Positions 16,255-25,678 are shown, counted from the first letter of the stretch. The stretch is DNA of 64,000 nucleotides from Pontibacillus chungwhensis BH030062 (GCF_000770675.1 NZ_AVBG01000001.1:310001-374000); one strand, 5' to 3'. The notes: generated from the letters alone by a model not told the origin. Numbers and translations are program-made.

Positions 16255-17016
16255 TTGACATTCAAGAAAAAACTGGCCACATTGCTATTTGGCCTTGTCC
16301 TTTCCGTAGGAATCGTAGGGTGCTCAAGTAGCGAAGAAGGCTCTAATGATAATGACTCCAAAGATACTGAAACGACAGAAGAAAGCAAGGATAGCGAAAA
16401 CAAAGAAGAAAAAAATTCAGAAAACAATGACAAAGAATCTGAAGGAGACGTAGCCGCTGTAGTAAATGGTGAAGAGATCCCTATGTCTCGCTTAAACGAT
16501 TCGATTGAGCAACAAAAGCAGATGTATAAGCAACAAGGAATGGAACTTAAAGATGAACAGCTTACACAAATAAAAGATTCGACACTGACTCAACTTATTA
16601 ACCTAGAACTTGTTAAACAAGAAGCGGAATCTTCTGATATCAGCGTATCTGATGAAGAAGTACAGAAAGATTTAGATAGCATCATTGAGCGAAATGGTGG
16701 CGAAGAACAGTTTAACAAGCTCTTAGAAAAAGAAGAAATTTCTAAAGATGAAGTAAAAGATCAACTTCGTACTCAAATCCTGATTGACAAGTTTATTTCT
16801 GAAAACACAGAAGAAGTGAAAGTAACAGATGAAGAGATTCAAAAGCAATATGATCAATTAGCTAAAAGTAGTGAAGGAAGCGAACAAGAAATTCCGGAGC
16901 TAAAAGAAGTAAAAGATCAACTTAAACAAAGAATTCAACAACAAGAGAAACAAAAGCAAGAAAAACAGCTAATTGACAAGCTGAAAAAAGATGCTGATAT
17001 CGAAAAGAAAGTATAA
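16255..17016 (+). CDS. SurA N-terminal domain lipoprotein (chaperone-like)
   Basis: A 253-residue secreted lipoprotein. The lipobox ends VGIVGC at residue 23, followed by an acidic, low-complexity Ser/Asp/Glu/Lys linker to about 66. A SurA-N/trigger-factor-like helical domain (about 68-253) begins with VAAVVNGEEIPMSRLNDSI. The PPIase (parvulin) domain found in PrsA is missing, so the protein resembles a PrsA-like chaperone without isomerase activity. Translation starts at TTG, set by AAGGGAGA upstream. The acidic linker fits a salt-adapted surface protein. Confidence 0.85.
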   Translation: MTFKKKLATLLFGLVLSVGIVGCSSSEEGSNDNDSKDTETTEESKDSENKEEKNSENNDKESEGDVAAVVNGEEIPMSRLNDSIEQQKQMYKQQGMELKDEQLTQIKDSTLTQLINLELVKQEAESSDISVSDEEVQKDLDSIIERNGGEEQFNKLLEKEEISKDEVKDQLRTQILIDKFISENTEEVKVTDEEIQKQYDQLAKSSEGSEQEIPELKEVKDQLKQRIQQQEKQKQEKQLIDKLKKDADIEKKV

Positions 17017-17020
17017 TGCA

Positions 17021-17050
17021 AAAAGCAGCCATGTTATGGCTGCTTTTTTA
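17021..17050 (+). terminator. Terminator after the SurA-like lipoprotein gene
   Basis: An 11-bp AAAGCAGCCAT stem with a 3-nt loop and a T-run. Confidence 0.85.
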
Positions 17051-17106
17051 TTGGACAATTTTCATATTTAAAGTTCACCTGTTAATAAAATTAGTTCTTC
17101 ACTAAC

Positions 17107-20100
17107 TTAACGAATTGAGTGTTCGATTTGTTGCTTGGTGTTTTTTAGTGCATCCAAATCAACGCGTTCTTCAAGGGAACCTAATAATCCATTGTAATAT
17201 TCTTCAACGCTTCGCTTCGACTTATCCTGGTACTCTTCAGTGACTTTGTTCCACTCTGCAAGGTAATAACGGATGAGCAAATCATCATTAGCTTTTATTA
17301 CCGATTCCACTTGTGGAAGTAAACCTTCTAGCAACGCTTCTTTCATCTTTTCCTTCTCATTATGTTCAAAAAATGCTTTTGTATTTTTAAACAGACCCAA
17401 AGCCTGCTCAATAGCCTTATCTTTTATAGAAATGGATAGATGTGGTTGGATCTCTGGTGTAAGAATTTTCTTATCTTCGTAATACGGAAGTGATATGGGA
17501 GCTACTTCCCTACTACATTTCTCCTCAAGATCTTGCTTCCATTCTTTAGCCGTTTCATTTGTAAACGTTTCTATACGAATCGTTACAGCTCTTAGTTCTT
17601 GAAGCAACTCATGCTCAATCATCTCTTTTAAGTGATTAAAACTTTTCTGAAGAGCTTCTTTTGCTTCTTTCCCATTCCCCTTTATTACAGCTGGATTAAA
17701 CGATTGCTTAAATAAATCAGAAAAAGCTAACGATAAACGTTCTTGAACATAATAGGTTTGTTTCGTCACTTTATTTTCGATCGCCTGCTCATAGCGCGCT
17801 TTATCTGAACTTTCGATGCGAGAGACGATCTCGTTTTTCTCTGTTTGATATTCTATTTTCTTTTTCTCCTTCTGCTTTTGATCTAGAGAAGCAGAATGAA
17901 TATAGTGTTCTATTGTATTCTTTGCTCGTTCTAGATCATGAAAAGCAGCGTGAATAAGGAGTTGCACGAGCTCTTGTTGTATAAAACTATGGAAAGACTG
18001 TTCAAATTCCATAATCCCTGAAGTACCAGTAACGGAAGTGATCTCTGATTTCCCAGCACGCTCTTCTAAAGCCATTTTGCTTGATACAGGAAATAATCGA
18101 GGCGAACGAATTCCATATTGGAGTAATTGATCTTCAACGTAGTTTGTAACAAGATCGAGTTCTTCTTTTGTTTTGGCGAGATCTGATGCGTTTACGACAA
18201 AGAACATTTTATCCATACTAAATGCGTCCTTTACTCGGCCGAGTTGCAGAAGGAAATCCCGATCAGCCCCAGAGAAAGCATGGTTATAATAAGTGACAAA
18301 TAGGATTGCATCTGCCTCTTTAATGTATTCAAAAGAGGTCTCCGTATGACGCGCATTAACCGAATCAGCACCAGGTGTGTCTACAAGGGTAATCCCTTCT
18401 CTGGTAAGGGCGCAATCATAGTACAATTCCATCCACTCAATAAAGCAAGAACGCTCTTCATTAGACACAAACTCCTTGAATTCTTCTAATCCAACTTCAA
18501 GCGTTCCTCCTAAGTGCTTTCTAATATAGGAGTATCCATTTGTGACAGCTTGAAGAAAGGACCATCTTTTTTGGTCCGGTGTGATGGTTGATATACGCGT
18601 ATTATCTTCTTTAATCCATTCTACTAATTGATCAATATTCTCGAAATTTTCACTGTAGTGATCTGTCGCGTAAGCAAGGTCTGCTTTCAAATCTTCTGAT
18701 TGTTTTACTTTCACACGAACACTACCGTGAGGGTATTCATCAGAAGCGGGTAAAATTTTATTAATGGTTGCGGTTGTAGGATTAGGTGACACAGGTAAGA
18801 CAGCTTCACCTAACAGAGCATTTGCAAACGACGATTTACCTGCTGAGAATGCTCCGAATAAAGCGATTGTGTAATGCCTGGATTGAAGCCGACTCTTTTT
18901 CTCTAGCAAGTCTTGTTGTAACGAACCGAACCCTTGTAAGGGTTCTAGTGCAGAATGCGTCTCATCTAATCGTTCGATCGCTTCTTCTATTGTAACCTCT
19001 TTCTTCTTTTGAGGTTTTAAGTTCTTTTCGTTCCTGGGTTGAGGCTTATCATTTGATTGAGGTACTTTCACATCTAGCTCCGCATTTCTACGTACTCGCT
19101 GTTCTCTTGCGAATAATGTTGAGGTAGCATCATCAAGTGCCCCGTCAATATCAAGATCTCCACTTCTGATATTGATGAGAGATTCTTTTCTCTCAGTCAA
19201 ATCTTTATGAAGGGATTCGAGCTTTTGTTTATAAGATAAGTATTGATTCTCGGATTCTTGCTTAGCTTTAAGCTGTTCTAATTTATCTTCTTTCTCACTT
19301 TCAAGAAAATGAGAAGCTTCCCCCCAAGATTTAAGTGCCTCGTCTTTCACCAAACGCTTGATCTCTCGTGAAACATCTTCAGAATACTGAAGTACATAAT
19401 CCCCACCAGATCCAGCGCCTTTTTGGATCGTGTCTTTAAGTAAATCAGGAGCAAAAGTGATGGTGAAATTCTCAAATTTTTGCAGAGTAGTTTCATCAAA
19501 AACATGGTATGATTTCGCTGTTTCAACAAGAGCTTTCCTTACCGGCCATTCTAGCTTCGCTTTAGCCTGTTCGGATATAGCTTCATAAAATGAATCCAAC
19601 CTTTCTTTCCGAGCTTCTTCTGTTTTCGATTTCGTAAAGAAAAAACCTACTTTAAAATTAGATTGTTGAGACTCAATAAATGAACGAGCTTTTTCTCTAA
19701 CTTCATAAGGCATAAGGGTGGCATTTCGGAGGGAATGGTCCACGCGCTGCCTCAAATCATCTTCGGCATTCTCTGGTATAGCTTTCGTTTCGATCATTTG
19801 CTGTTGGGATGAAGGCTCCCCTTCGTCCTTTTGAAAAGAAGCTAATTTCTTTTCAAGATCTTCTTGTACGTCTTTGTTATCTTCTTTCAGTTGAGTGATG
19901 TAATCTGTTATGAGTGTTTTACTCGAGTTCGTGATGGTTTCTTTTATAATAAAATTTTTCTGATCAATCAATTGTTCAAGTGTTGACTTCATTTGCTGGA
20001 ATTGATTGTGTTGTAGTTCAGGATCTGTCAGCGTGGTGAAGTAAATCCCTTTTGTCTCAATACTCCAATTGTTCAGTGCGTCGTAAACACTTTGCTTAAA

Positions 20101-20739
20101 AGAAGAAAAAGGTAACTCAGATTCATCGTGCTTATCAATCTGGTTCACTATAATATAAAGTGGTTTATCTTTTTTCTGCATTTCTGACAAGAAGGCTAAA
20201 TTCACTTCAGATTGAACGTGATTATAATCCATCACATAGAACAATACGTCCACTATGTGAAGAGCTGACTCTGTCATGATTCTGTCCGCATCATTTGATG
20301 AATCAATGCCTGGTGTGTCAAGAATGGTTACGTTTTCAACTAAGTGAGTATCCTTTTTTGTGAGTTCAAGTTCTTTAATGGCATCGCCATCTTTGCAGAA
20401 TTGTTGTATGCGGTCAATATTATAAGGTTCAGGGTATTCAATTGGGTCATCCTCGCTGAAATAAACACGAGCATACCCCTCCCCCTTTTTAATTTTCACA
20501 AGATTAGCACTCGTTGGAATAGGGCTGGATGGTAAAAGTTCTTCTTTAAGAAGCGTATTGATCATCGTCGATTTTCCGGCTGAAAAATGTCCCGCAAAGC
20601 CAATCACAAGTTCCTGGTTTTGTTGCTTCTCCAATAAATCCAGCGCTTTTTTGGCTGATTCATGCGCATCATACATAGTAAATTGTTTGTATAAACTAGC
20701 TAATGGGTGTAACGAATCTTGATACTGGTCAGTTGTCAT
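17107..20739 (-). CDS. dynA: Two-headed bacterial dynamin-like GTPase
   Basis: A 1210-residue protein, close to the size of B. subtilis DynA (YpbR). It carries two dynamin GTPase units in one chain. The first P-loop is GHFSAGKST (residues 50-58) with switch motif ILDTPGID. The second is GAFSAGKSS (about residue 630) with LVDTPGAD. Long coiled-coil, Lys/Glu-rich stalk regions follow each GTPase head. DynA tethers and fuses membranes and protects against pore formation and phage. A normal AAGGAGT ribosome site precedes the ATG. It is flanked by non-related genes and seems monocistronic. Confidence 0.93.
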   Translation of the reverse strand: MTTDQYQDSLHPLASLYKQFTMYDAHESAKKALDLLEKQQNQELVIGFAGHFSAGKSTMINTLLKEELLPSSPIPTSANLVKIKKGEGYARVYFSEDDPIEYPEPYNIDRIQQFCKDGDAIKELELTKKDTHLVENVTILDTPGIDSSNDADRIMTESALHIVDVLFYVMDYNHVQSEVNLAFLSEMQKKDKPLYIIVNQIDKHDESELPFSSFKQSVYDALNNWSIETKGIYFTTLTDPELQHNQFQQMKSTLEQLIDQKNFIIKETITNSSKTLITDYITQLKEDNKDVQEDLEKKLASFQKDEGEPSSQQQMIETKAIPENAEDDLRQRVDHSLRNATLMPYEVREKARSFIESQQSNFKVGFFFTKSKTEEARKERLDSFYEAISEQAKAKLEWPVRKALVETAKSYHVFDETTLQKFENFTITFAPDLLKDTIQKGAGSGGDYVLQYSEDVSREIKRLVKDEALKSWGEASHFLESEKEDKLEQLKAKQESENQYLSYKQKLESLHKDLTERKESLINIRSGDLDIDGALDDATSTLFAREQRVRRNAELDVKVPQSNDKPQPRNEKNLKPQKKKEVTIEEAIERLDETHSALEPLQGFGSLQQDLLEKKSRLQSRHYTIALFGAFSAGKSSFANALLGEAVLPVSPNPTTATINKILPASDEYPHGSVRVKVKQSEDLKADLAYATDHYSENFENIDQLVEWIKEDNTRISTITPDQKRWSFLQAVTNGYSYIRKHLGGTLEVGLEEFKEFVSNEERSCFIEWMELYYDCALTREGITLVDTPGADSVNARHTETSFEYIKEADAILFVTYYNHAFSGADRDFLLQLGRVKDAFSMDKMFFVVNASDLAKTKEELDLVTNYVEDQLLQYGIRSPRLFPVSSKMALEERAGKSEITSVTGTSGIMEFEQSFHSFIQQELVQLLIHAAFHDLERAKNTIEHYIHSASLDQKQKEKKKIEYQTEKNEIVSRIESSDKARYEQAIENKVTKQTYYVQERLSLAFSDLFKQSFNPAVIKGNGKEAKEALQKSFNHLKEMIEHELLQELRAVTIRIETFTNETAKEWKQDLEEKCSREVAPISLPYYEDKKILTPEIQPHLSISIKDKAIEQALGLFKNTKAFFEHNEKEKMKEALLEGLLPQVESVIKANDDLLIRYYLAEWNKVTEEYQDKSKRSVEEYYNGLLGSLEERVDLDALKNTKQQIEHSIR

Positions 20740-20845
20740 GATACTGGTAACTCCTTTATAAACAGATCATTATTTATTGTATTGAAATTATCCGTCAGTT
20801 GACAGCGGTTACCATGATTTTAACATCTCTTCTCTTCTTAATCAC

Positions 20846-20884
20846 GAAAAACCAGGTATACTTAATTTTATAAGTATACCTGGT
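20846..20884 (-). terminator. Terminator after the deaminase gene
   Basis: A perfect 14-bp stem (ACCAGGTATACTTA) with a 6-nt loop is followed by TTTTTC on the minus strand. Confidence 0.85.
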
Positions 20885-20897
20885 AACATTCACTCAC

Positions 20898-21548
20898 TTA
20901 GCTGTGTAAACTTTTTAGATGTTTGATTAGTGCTTTTTGTATTAATGTGTAAATTTTTTCAATCGGGAGGTGCTTGTTTTGTTGAAGTGTCCTGTGAACC
21001 GCAAATTCCCTCCCCACTTCTAGAGCTTCAGGATAAACCTTCTTCATCTCTTCTATAACAAACCGTTTCGTAGGATCGTATTCGATGTCAAAGGCGACGT
21101 TTAATACAATGGAGACTTCTTCAATACTAACAAATGGACCCTCTGCATTTATCTTCTTTCGACTCATATAAGTTGTCGATCCTAGTAAATCGATACTTCC
21201 GCCATATTCATCTTTGGCCGCATACTTTAAGTTTTTAATGCCAGACATATATAATGCCCCCATGCAAAGCGGACATGGCTCTAACGTCGAGTAAAGGGTA
21301 TAAGGAGCTCGGTATGTATGTACGCGATTGTCGATATTTAATAGCGCATTAACCTCCGCATGTGCGATTTCATTACATCTTATTCTTTCATCAGGGAGAT
21401 TACAATGAACCGCGCATTTTCCTTCTGCAACGATCTTCCCTTCTTCATTTGTAACTAGTGCAGCGATTGGTTTAGACCCTAGTTGATAGGATTCCCAAGC
21501 TAACTCAAAACACCTTTTCCATTGACTAGATAATTGATTCCAATTCAT
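20898..21548 (-). CDS. Nucleoside/cytidine-like deaminase with C-terminal extension
   Basis: A 216-residue member of the cytidine deaminase-like zinc superfamily. The zinc site is HAEVNA (H63, with E65 as the proton shuttle) and PCPLCMGA (C92, C95). The TLEPCPLCMGALY form is that of guanine deaminases and tRNA adenosine deaminases. It is longer than typical members (about 155-165 residues), with an extra helical C-terminus of some 50 residues. It lies 62 bp downstream of the double-HTH gene and may be co-transcribed with it. The substrate cannot be told from sequence. Confidence 0.8.
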   Translation of the reverse strand: MNWNQLSSQWKRCFELAWESYQLGSKPIAALVTNEEGKIVAEGKCAVHCNLPDERIRCNEIAHAEVNALLNIDNRVHTYRAPYTLYSTLEPCPLCMGALYMSGIKNLKYAAKDEYGGSIDLLGSTTYMSRKKINAEGPFVSIEEVSIVLNVAFDIEYDPTKRFVIEEMKKVYPEALEVGREFAVHRTLQQNKHLPIEKIYTLIQKALIKHLKSLHS

Positions 21549-21610
21549 ACAATTCCTCCTTCTGCCGCCTTGTATCTAATTAGACTTCGGCAGAGTGAAA
21601 TCCTCCCAGA

Positions 21611-22549
21611 TTACAAATAACGACGTAACGCTTTTAGGAGCAACTCTTCCACAGGGAGACCTAGCTCTTCTGCTTCCTTATAATACCGATCCAGTATTTT
21701 AGTGGATATATCAAGTGACGTTGTGGTAAAACCGGACATAAGTTGAGCTATTAAAGCCTTAGAATCATAGTGAATTTCTCCCTTTTCAATATACCGAAGC
21801 AATAATTGGTGTTCCTCCTCTGTGATCGTTAATCGACCTAACCTGCATCGAACATAAAAGTCCCCAAGATCTGTTTCATAGATTTGTATATTTTTTCTAC
21901 CTAACTGGAAAATCATCTTGTATATCAGATCATATACAGGATGGTCCATATTACGAGGTATAGGTATGGAGAATTCCGCAAATCCTTTTTGCTTAATATA
22001 CTCTCGCTCTGGCCATTTTCCTTTTCCTTCAATATTTTCACGAATATGGATTTCCTTGCCGTTGCTCATTAATGTTCTTAGCGGCGATGTGCTCACAACC
22101 CGCGTCATGACGCCGTTTACACGGACTTTATCAAAAATACGGACTTCTCGCGAAATTAGTTGCACCCGTGACCCATAATCCCCTTCTCGATTCGACACAG
22201 TTCGCTCCTGTAATCGATCTTTAAATCGATCAATTTCTTCCAATTCAAAGAAGCGCCGTTTTTGTTTACCGATAATCTTTGTAAAACTTTCAACTTCTCC
22301 CTTCCTCACAAATTGCATTAAGTATTGAGGAGAAATTCCGGCTCGTTTGGCTGCACCCTTTACAGTTAACCCACCTGGTTCATAGGTTTGTTTGATATAG
22401 TCAATCTCTTCTTCCTTAAACCGATACCCGCCATCCCTTCTGTACGTATCTGGATTAACAGGCATAATTTGTTCTTGTTTAATCATGTACCGAATTTGTC
22501 TTTCTGATTTATGTAATTTCTTGGATACTTGTTGGATCGACAAGTACAT
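21611..22549 (-). CDS. Unrecognised DNA-binding protein with two MerR/excisionase-like HTH motifs
   Basis: A 312-residue protein I cannot assign to a named family. Two helix-turn-helix units stand at the N-terminus. The first (about 1-50) reads LSIQQVSKKLHKSERQIRYMI. The second (about 60-115) contains TVKGAAKRAGISPQYLMQFV, followed by the RRFFELEEIDRFKDRL wing typical of excisionase-like domains. The rest (about 120-312) is a mixed, charged region with no catalytic motif seen. It is divergent from a tyrosine recombinase gene across an AT-rich 174-bp gap, so it may regulate that gene or act as a directionality factor. That link is inference. Confidence 0.6.
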   Translation of the reverse strand: MYLSIQQVSKKLHKSERQIRYMIKQEQIMPVNPDTYRRDGGYRFKEEEIDYIKQTYEPGGLTVKGAAKRAGISPQYLMQFVRKGEVESFTKIIGKQKRRFFELEEIDRFKDRLQERTVSNREGDYGSRVQLISREVRIFDKVRVNGVMTRVVSTSPLRTLMSNGKEIHIRENIEGKGKWPEREYIKQKGFAEFSIPIPRNMDHPVYDLIYKMIFQLGRKNIQIYETDLGDFYVRCRLGRLTITEEEHQLLLRYIEKGEIHYDSKALIAQLMSGFTTTSLDISTKILDRYYKEAEELGLPVEELLLKALRRYL

Positions 22550-22723
22550 TTTCGCTCCCCCTCTGACAAATATAAATAATATTAATATATTCTATTATAG
22601 TTTATATATTTGTAATTGAATATAGAATAATAAACAATTTTTCTAGGTTTAATGAAAAATGCTATGTTATAGTATAGATAGAAAGTTTTGGTTTTGTCAC
22701 TTATTAAATGAAGGGAGAACATT

Positions 22724-23821
22724 ATGAATAATCAAACAACATTACAAACCATTCATCACATTACCCAACAACAAATTGATTGGAGTTCCCCTGATTTGTA
22801 CCATAAGATCATGCAAGTTGGTTTTAGGGATATTCCCTGGGAACAAGTTCCGGATGAGTTACTTCTTTATCTGTTTCTCCACGATGACCCTACACTTGGG
22901 TCACGTCGTAAAACTTCTACCCTAAGAGAGTATTTTCGTGATGTTCGTCAGTTTATCGGATACATACAAGCAGATGGCCATACAATCCAAACCATTCATC
23001 ACGAAGACTTAGGGCGCTATCAGCTGTATTTAGAAAGCTGCTCATACCGTCCCACTACCTTACGTCGCAAAAGTACCGTTGTTAGTCAGTTCCTCTCTTA
23101 TTTACATAATCGTGATATCGTAAACTATGATCTTACGAAAAGTATGAAACGAATCTCTGTAAAAAAAGAACAACTCGTCAATCGAGACTTTTATGAAGAA
23201 GAAGTTGAAGAGCTCCTTAAATACTTCAAAGAGCATGACTATTATATGTATACAATGTTGTATACATTGGTTTCAACCGGCCTTCGTATTCAGGAATTTG
23301 CAGAAGCTAAATGGTCTGAAGTCTTTTATCAACCAGATGTTGGGCTTTATTTTGTCTCTGTTATTGGAAAACGAAGTAAGTTGCGAGAAGTCCCTTTATT
23401 TGAAGAAGTACTAGAAGTGATTAGTGAATTTAGAATGAGGCGAGGCTTTTCAGGAAACTTAGACGGAGATGAGACCCCTCTTTTCCCTAAGCCTAACGGA
23501 GAACATTATAATTTTAAGTATTTAAGTAATGAATTCACTAAACAAATAGAAAACTTGCATACTATCTTTCCATTTATCCAGCAACGCTTAGATCGCCAGG
23601 AACGTTATGCGAAAACCTCTAATCCTATTAAATTTAAGATTACTCCGCATACGTGTAGACATTACACGGCTTCTTATTACCTGTCTAAAGGAGCAGATTT
23701 AAAAGCGATACAAGACTTGCTAGATCATGAATCGTCCTCTACAACAGATAATTACCTCCGTCGTAAGCGAAAATTCCAGGACCATGCTGCTGTAAAAATC
23801 GGAGGTCAGTTTATGAAATAG
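22724..23821 (+). CDS. Tyrosine-type site-specific recombinase/integrase
   Basis: A 365-residue recombinase with all catalytic residues in place: R188 (TGLRIQEF), K216, H309 and R312 (HTCRHYTA), H335 (LLDHES) and nucleophile Y344 (DNYLRR). A SAM-like core-binding domain (about 55-145) precedes the catalytic domain. An unusual N-terminal 50 residues rich in Gln, His and Trp has no clear match. No phage or transposon genes lie nearby and no attachment repeats were found, so it does not look like an ordinary prophage integrase. XerC/D-like housekeeping use is possible but the sequence is not a typical XerC or XerD. Confidence 0.85.
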   Translation: MNNQTTLQTIHHITQQQIDWSSPDLYHKIMQVGFRDIPWEQVPDELLLYLFLHDDPTLGSRRKTSTLREYFRDVRQFIGYIQADGHTIQTIHHEDLGRYQLYLESCSYRPTTLRRKSTVVSQFLSYLHNRDIVNYDLTKSMKRISVKKEQLVNRDFYEEEVEELLKYFKEHDYYMYTMLYTLVSTGLRIQEFAEAKWSEVFYQPDVGLYFVSVIGKRSKLREVPLFEEVLEVISEFRMRRGFSGNLDGDETPLFPKPNGEHYNFKYLSNEFTKQIENLHTIFPFIQQRLDRQERYAKTSNPIKFKITPHTCRHYTASYYLSKGADLKAIQDLLDHESSSTTDNYLRRKRKFQDHAAVKIGGQFMK

Positions 23822-23843
23822 TTTCTTCATGTACTAAAGAGCT

Positions 23844-23880
23844 AAAAAAGCGCCCAGCTAAATGCCAGGCGCTTTCATTT
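23844..23880 (+). terminator. Bidirectional terminator between recombinase and ABC genes
   Basis: An AAAGCGCC / GGCGCTTT stem with inner pairing and T-runs on both strands lies between convergent genes. Confidence 0.75.
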
Positions 23881-23885
23881 TATTT

Positions 23886-24692
23886 TTATAAAGGTAAATC
23901 TCTTTTCTTAAATATCCACAAAGACATACTTAAGGCTGCTATTCCAATCACTATAAGCCAAAAATAGGAATAAACAGGGGCCGATCCACTTCTTAAAATA
24001 TCACTTGCTTGAAAGAAAGAGAATAATGTAGCATACTCCAACCAACTTAACTTCTCTGTTAATTTTGCTATAATATCAAACCCGTACATGAGAAAAACCA
24101 CCAAGGAAGCAGCACCTAAAGCTTTCTTCTCATCGTTCAATAAACAAGATAAGAGGAAATTCAAACTCCCAAGAGCAAAAAATAAAAGTGTCCCCATTAC
24201 ATTCACTTCTAAAAACGCTTGGACATCCATTTGATTATCGCTTGTAACGATCACCGTTTGAGCCCATATCCCTATAGCTGTCGTTACAACCATAATAGTG
24301 AGTAATCCTGTGAGAAATACCGAGAAGTGTAAGAGTGCAATCTTGATTCTTGAATAGGGTGTCGCCAGTAAATAGGCCATTGATCCCCGATCTATAAATT
24401 GGGAGATGAGTTGATTCGTAATCATAATACTGTAGATTGATAAAATAATGATAAAGATCATATCGTAATACTTGCTTGATAAAAACTCTCCAAGACTCCC
24501 CATACCAGCTTCTAAACCGAAGGCTTGAATAAATCCAGCGGGCATACCTGATATTAGCTCATTCATAACATCCATCTTATCTGCAAACGTTGGGAAAATC
24601 CAAATAATGAGGGTCATATATAGTACAGAGACAGCAGTAAATCCAACAATACTCATAGCATGTAGTTGTATCATACGTTTATAAAGGCTCAT
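23886..24692 (-). CDS. ABC-2 type transporter permease
   Basis: A 268-residue membrane protein with six predicted helices. A large outward loop between helices 1 and 2 contains MPAGFIQAFGLEAGMGSLGEFLSS in its middle, typical of the ABC-2 permease family. It pairs with the ATPase encoded just upstream, its ATG sharing one base with the ATPase stop (TAATG). Such pairs export antibiotics, peptides or lipids. No substrate can be deduced. It ends at a terminator shared with the recombinase gene. Confidence 0.85.
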   Translation of the reverse strand: MSLYKRMIQLHAMSIVGFTAVSVLYMTLIIWIFPTFADKMDVMNELISGMPAGFIQAFGLEAGMGSLGEFLSSKYYDMIFIIILSIYSIMITNQLISQFIDRGSMAYLLATPYSRIKIALLHFSVFLTGLLTIMVVTTAIGIWAQTVIVTSDNQMDVQAFLEVNVMGTLLFFALGSLNFLLSCLLNDEKKALGAASLVVFLMYGFDIIAKLTEKLSWLEYATLFSFFQASDILRSGSAPVYSYFWLIVIGIAALSMSLWIFKKRDLPL

Positions 24693-25600
24693 TATAACTC
24701 CTCCTCTTGATCAGAAGGCGCGTTTTTATGATTATAGATATCCATAAAGACCTCTTCAAGTGTTTGAGACTCCATTTCCATATTTGTAACTGAGTGATTT
24801 TGTAGGGAAGTAACAAAAGCATCATAGCTTCCTTTTATAGGAACTATAACCCGGTTGTAGGATCTACTTTCCACTTGATCAGGAAACTGATCTGCGTAGG
24901 AACAAGCCTCTACCTCATCTTCAAATGTGACTTCTACTTTTTTTGTTTGTAAGGAACGAAGATCTGTCATAGAATCTGTCCTAACGATTCTACCTTCCTT
25001 AATAATAGAAGCTCTATTACACGTACGCTCCACCTCAGGGAAATAGTGGGAACTCATTAAAATGGTTTTCCCCCTCCCTCGTTCTTCGCCTAACAAATTA
25101 AGAAACTCCCTTTGCATAAAGGGGTCAAGTCCTGATGTAGGCTCATCTAATATGTAAATGGATGGATCGTGCATAAAGGCAGCTACAATACCCACTTTTT
25201 GCTTCATCCCTTTAGACATCTTACGTATTTGTATAGAAGGGTCAAATTGAAAACGATCAATTAAAGCGTCTTTTCTTGAGGTACCACGCAACGATCTCAT
25301 ATCTTCAAGTAAGTTAAGAAATTCAGTTCCTTTCATCTTTTCAATAAGAGCAATTTCACCTGGAAGATAGCCTACAAATTTCTGGATGGTAGGCGCGTCT
25401 TCCCAGCAGTTATATTTTGAAATAGATAAATTCCCTTCATTCGGCTTCATAAAGCCCATTAGCTGACGTATGGTAGTTGATTTTCCAGCCCCATTAGGTC
25501 CAAGAAAACCAAATATATCTCCTTCTTCTACCCTAAAAGAAACATTGAATATCCCCTTGCCATTAGAGAAAGATTTTGTAACATTTTCAACGTGAATCAT
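24692..25600 (-). CDS. ABC transporter ATP-binding protein (exporter type)
   Basis: A 302-residue ATPase with Walker A GPNGAGKST (about residue 35), a signature in KMSKGMKQKVGI, Walker B IYILDEPTSGLDP and the switch histidine in MSSHYFPE. The last 80 residues are a degradation-type accessory domain common in drug-export ATPases (YTSLQ-like loop, end with QTLEEVFMDIY). It is the first gene of a two-gene exporter operon. A strong promoter lies upstream with a dyad over its -10 box. No GntR-type regulator is adjacent. Confidence 0.88.
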   Translation of the reverse strand: MIHVENVTKSFSNGKGIFNVSFRVEEGDIFGFLGPNGAGKSTTIRQLMGFMKPNEGNLSISKYNCWEDAPTIQKFVGYLPGEIALIEKMKGTEFLNLLEDMRSLRGTSRKDALIDRFQFDPSIQIRKMSKGMKQKVGIVAAFMHDPSIYILDEPTSGLDPFMQREFLNLLGEERGRGKTILMSSHYFPEVERTCNRASIIKEGRIVRTDSMTDLRSLQTKKVEVTFEDEVEACSYADQFPDQVESRSYNRVIVPIKGSYDAFVTSLQNHSVTNMEMESQTLEEVFMDIYNHKNAPSDQEEEL

Positions 25601-25640
25601 CTAAATCCCCCTTTCTAATGAAAAAGCTGTATTTTAGTGA

Positions 25641-25657
25641 CTTATGATTATCGTAAG
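25641..25657. promoter_or_regulatory. 17-bp dyad over the -10 region of the ABC operon
   Basis: CTTATGAT-T-ATCGTAAG is an inverted repeat with one mismatch. It covers the -10 box of the ABC promoter and so is placed like a repressor operator. No matching regulator is known to me. Confidence 0.45.
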
Positions 25658-25678
25658 CTCCCCCTCTTAGTCTGTCAA
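25650..25678 (-). promoter_or_regulatory. SigA-type promoter of the ABC exporter operon
   Basis: TTGACA, a 17-bp spacer and TACGAT on the minus strand, ending about 50 bp before the ATPase start. Confidence 0.7.

Noticed and set aside
16218-16433. Open frame of 71 codons on the minus strand rich in Ser and Leu
   Set aside because: It is the antisense of the acidic, Ser/Glu-rich linker of the SurA-like lipoprotein. It has no ribosome site.
20799-20826. Plus-strand TTGACA with TAACAT 16 bp later, upstream of dynA
   Set aside because: No gene or stable RNA follows on the plus strand. The hairpin downstream has its U-run only on the minus strand.
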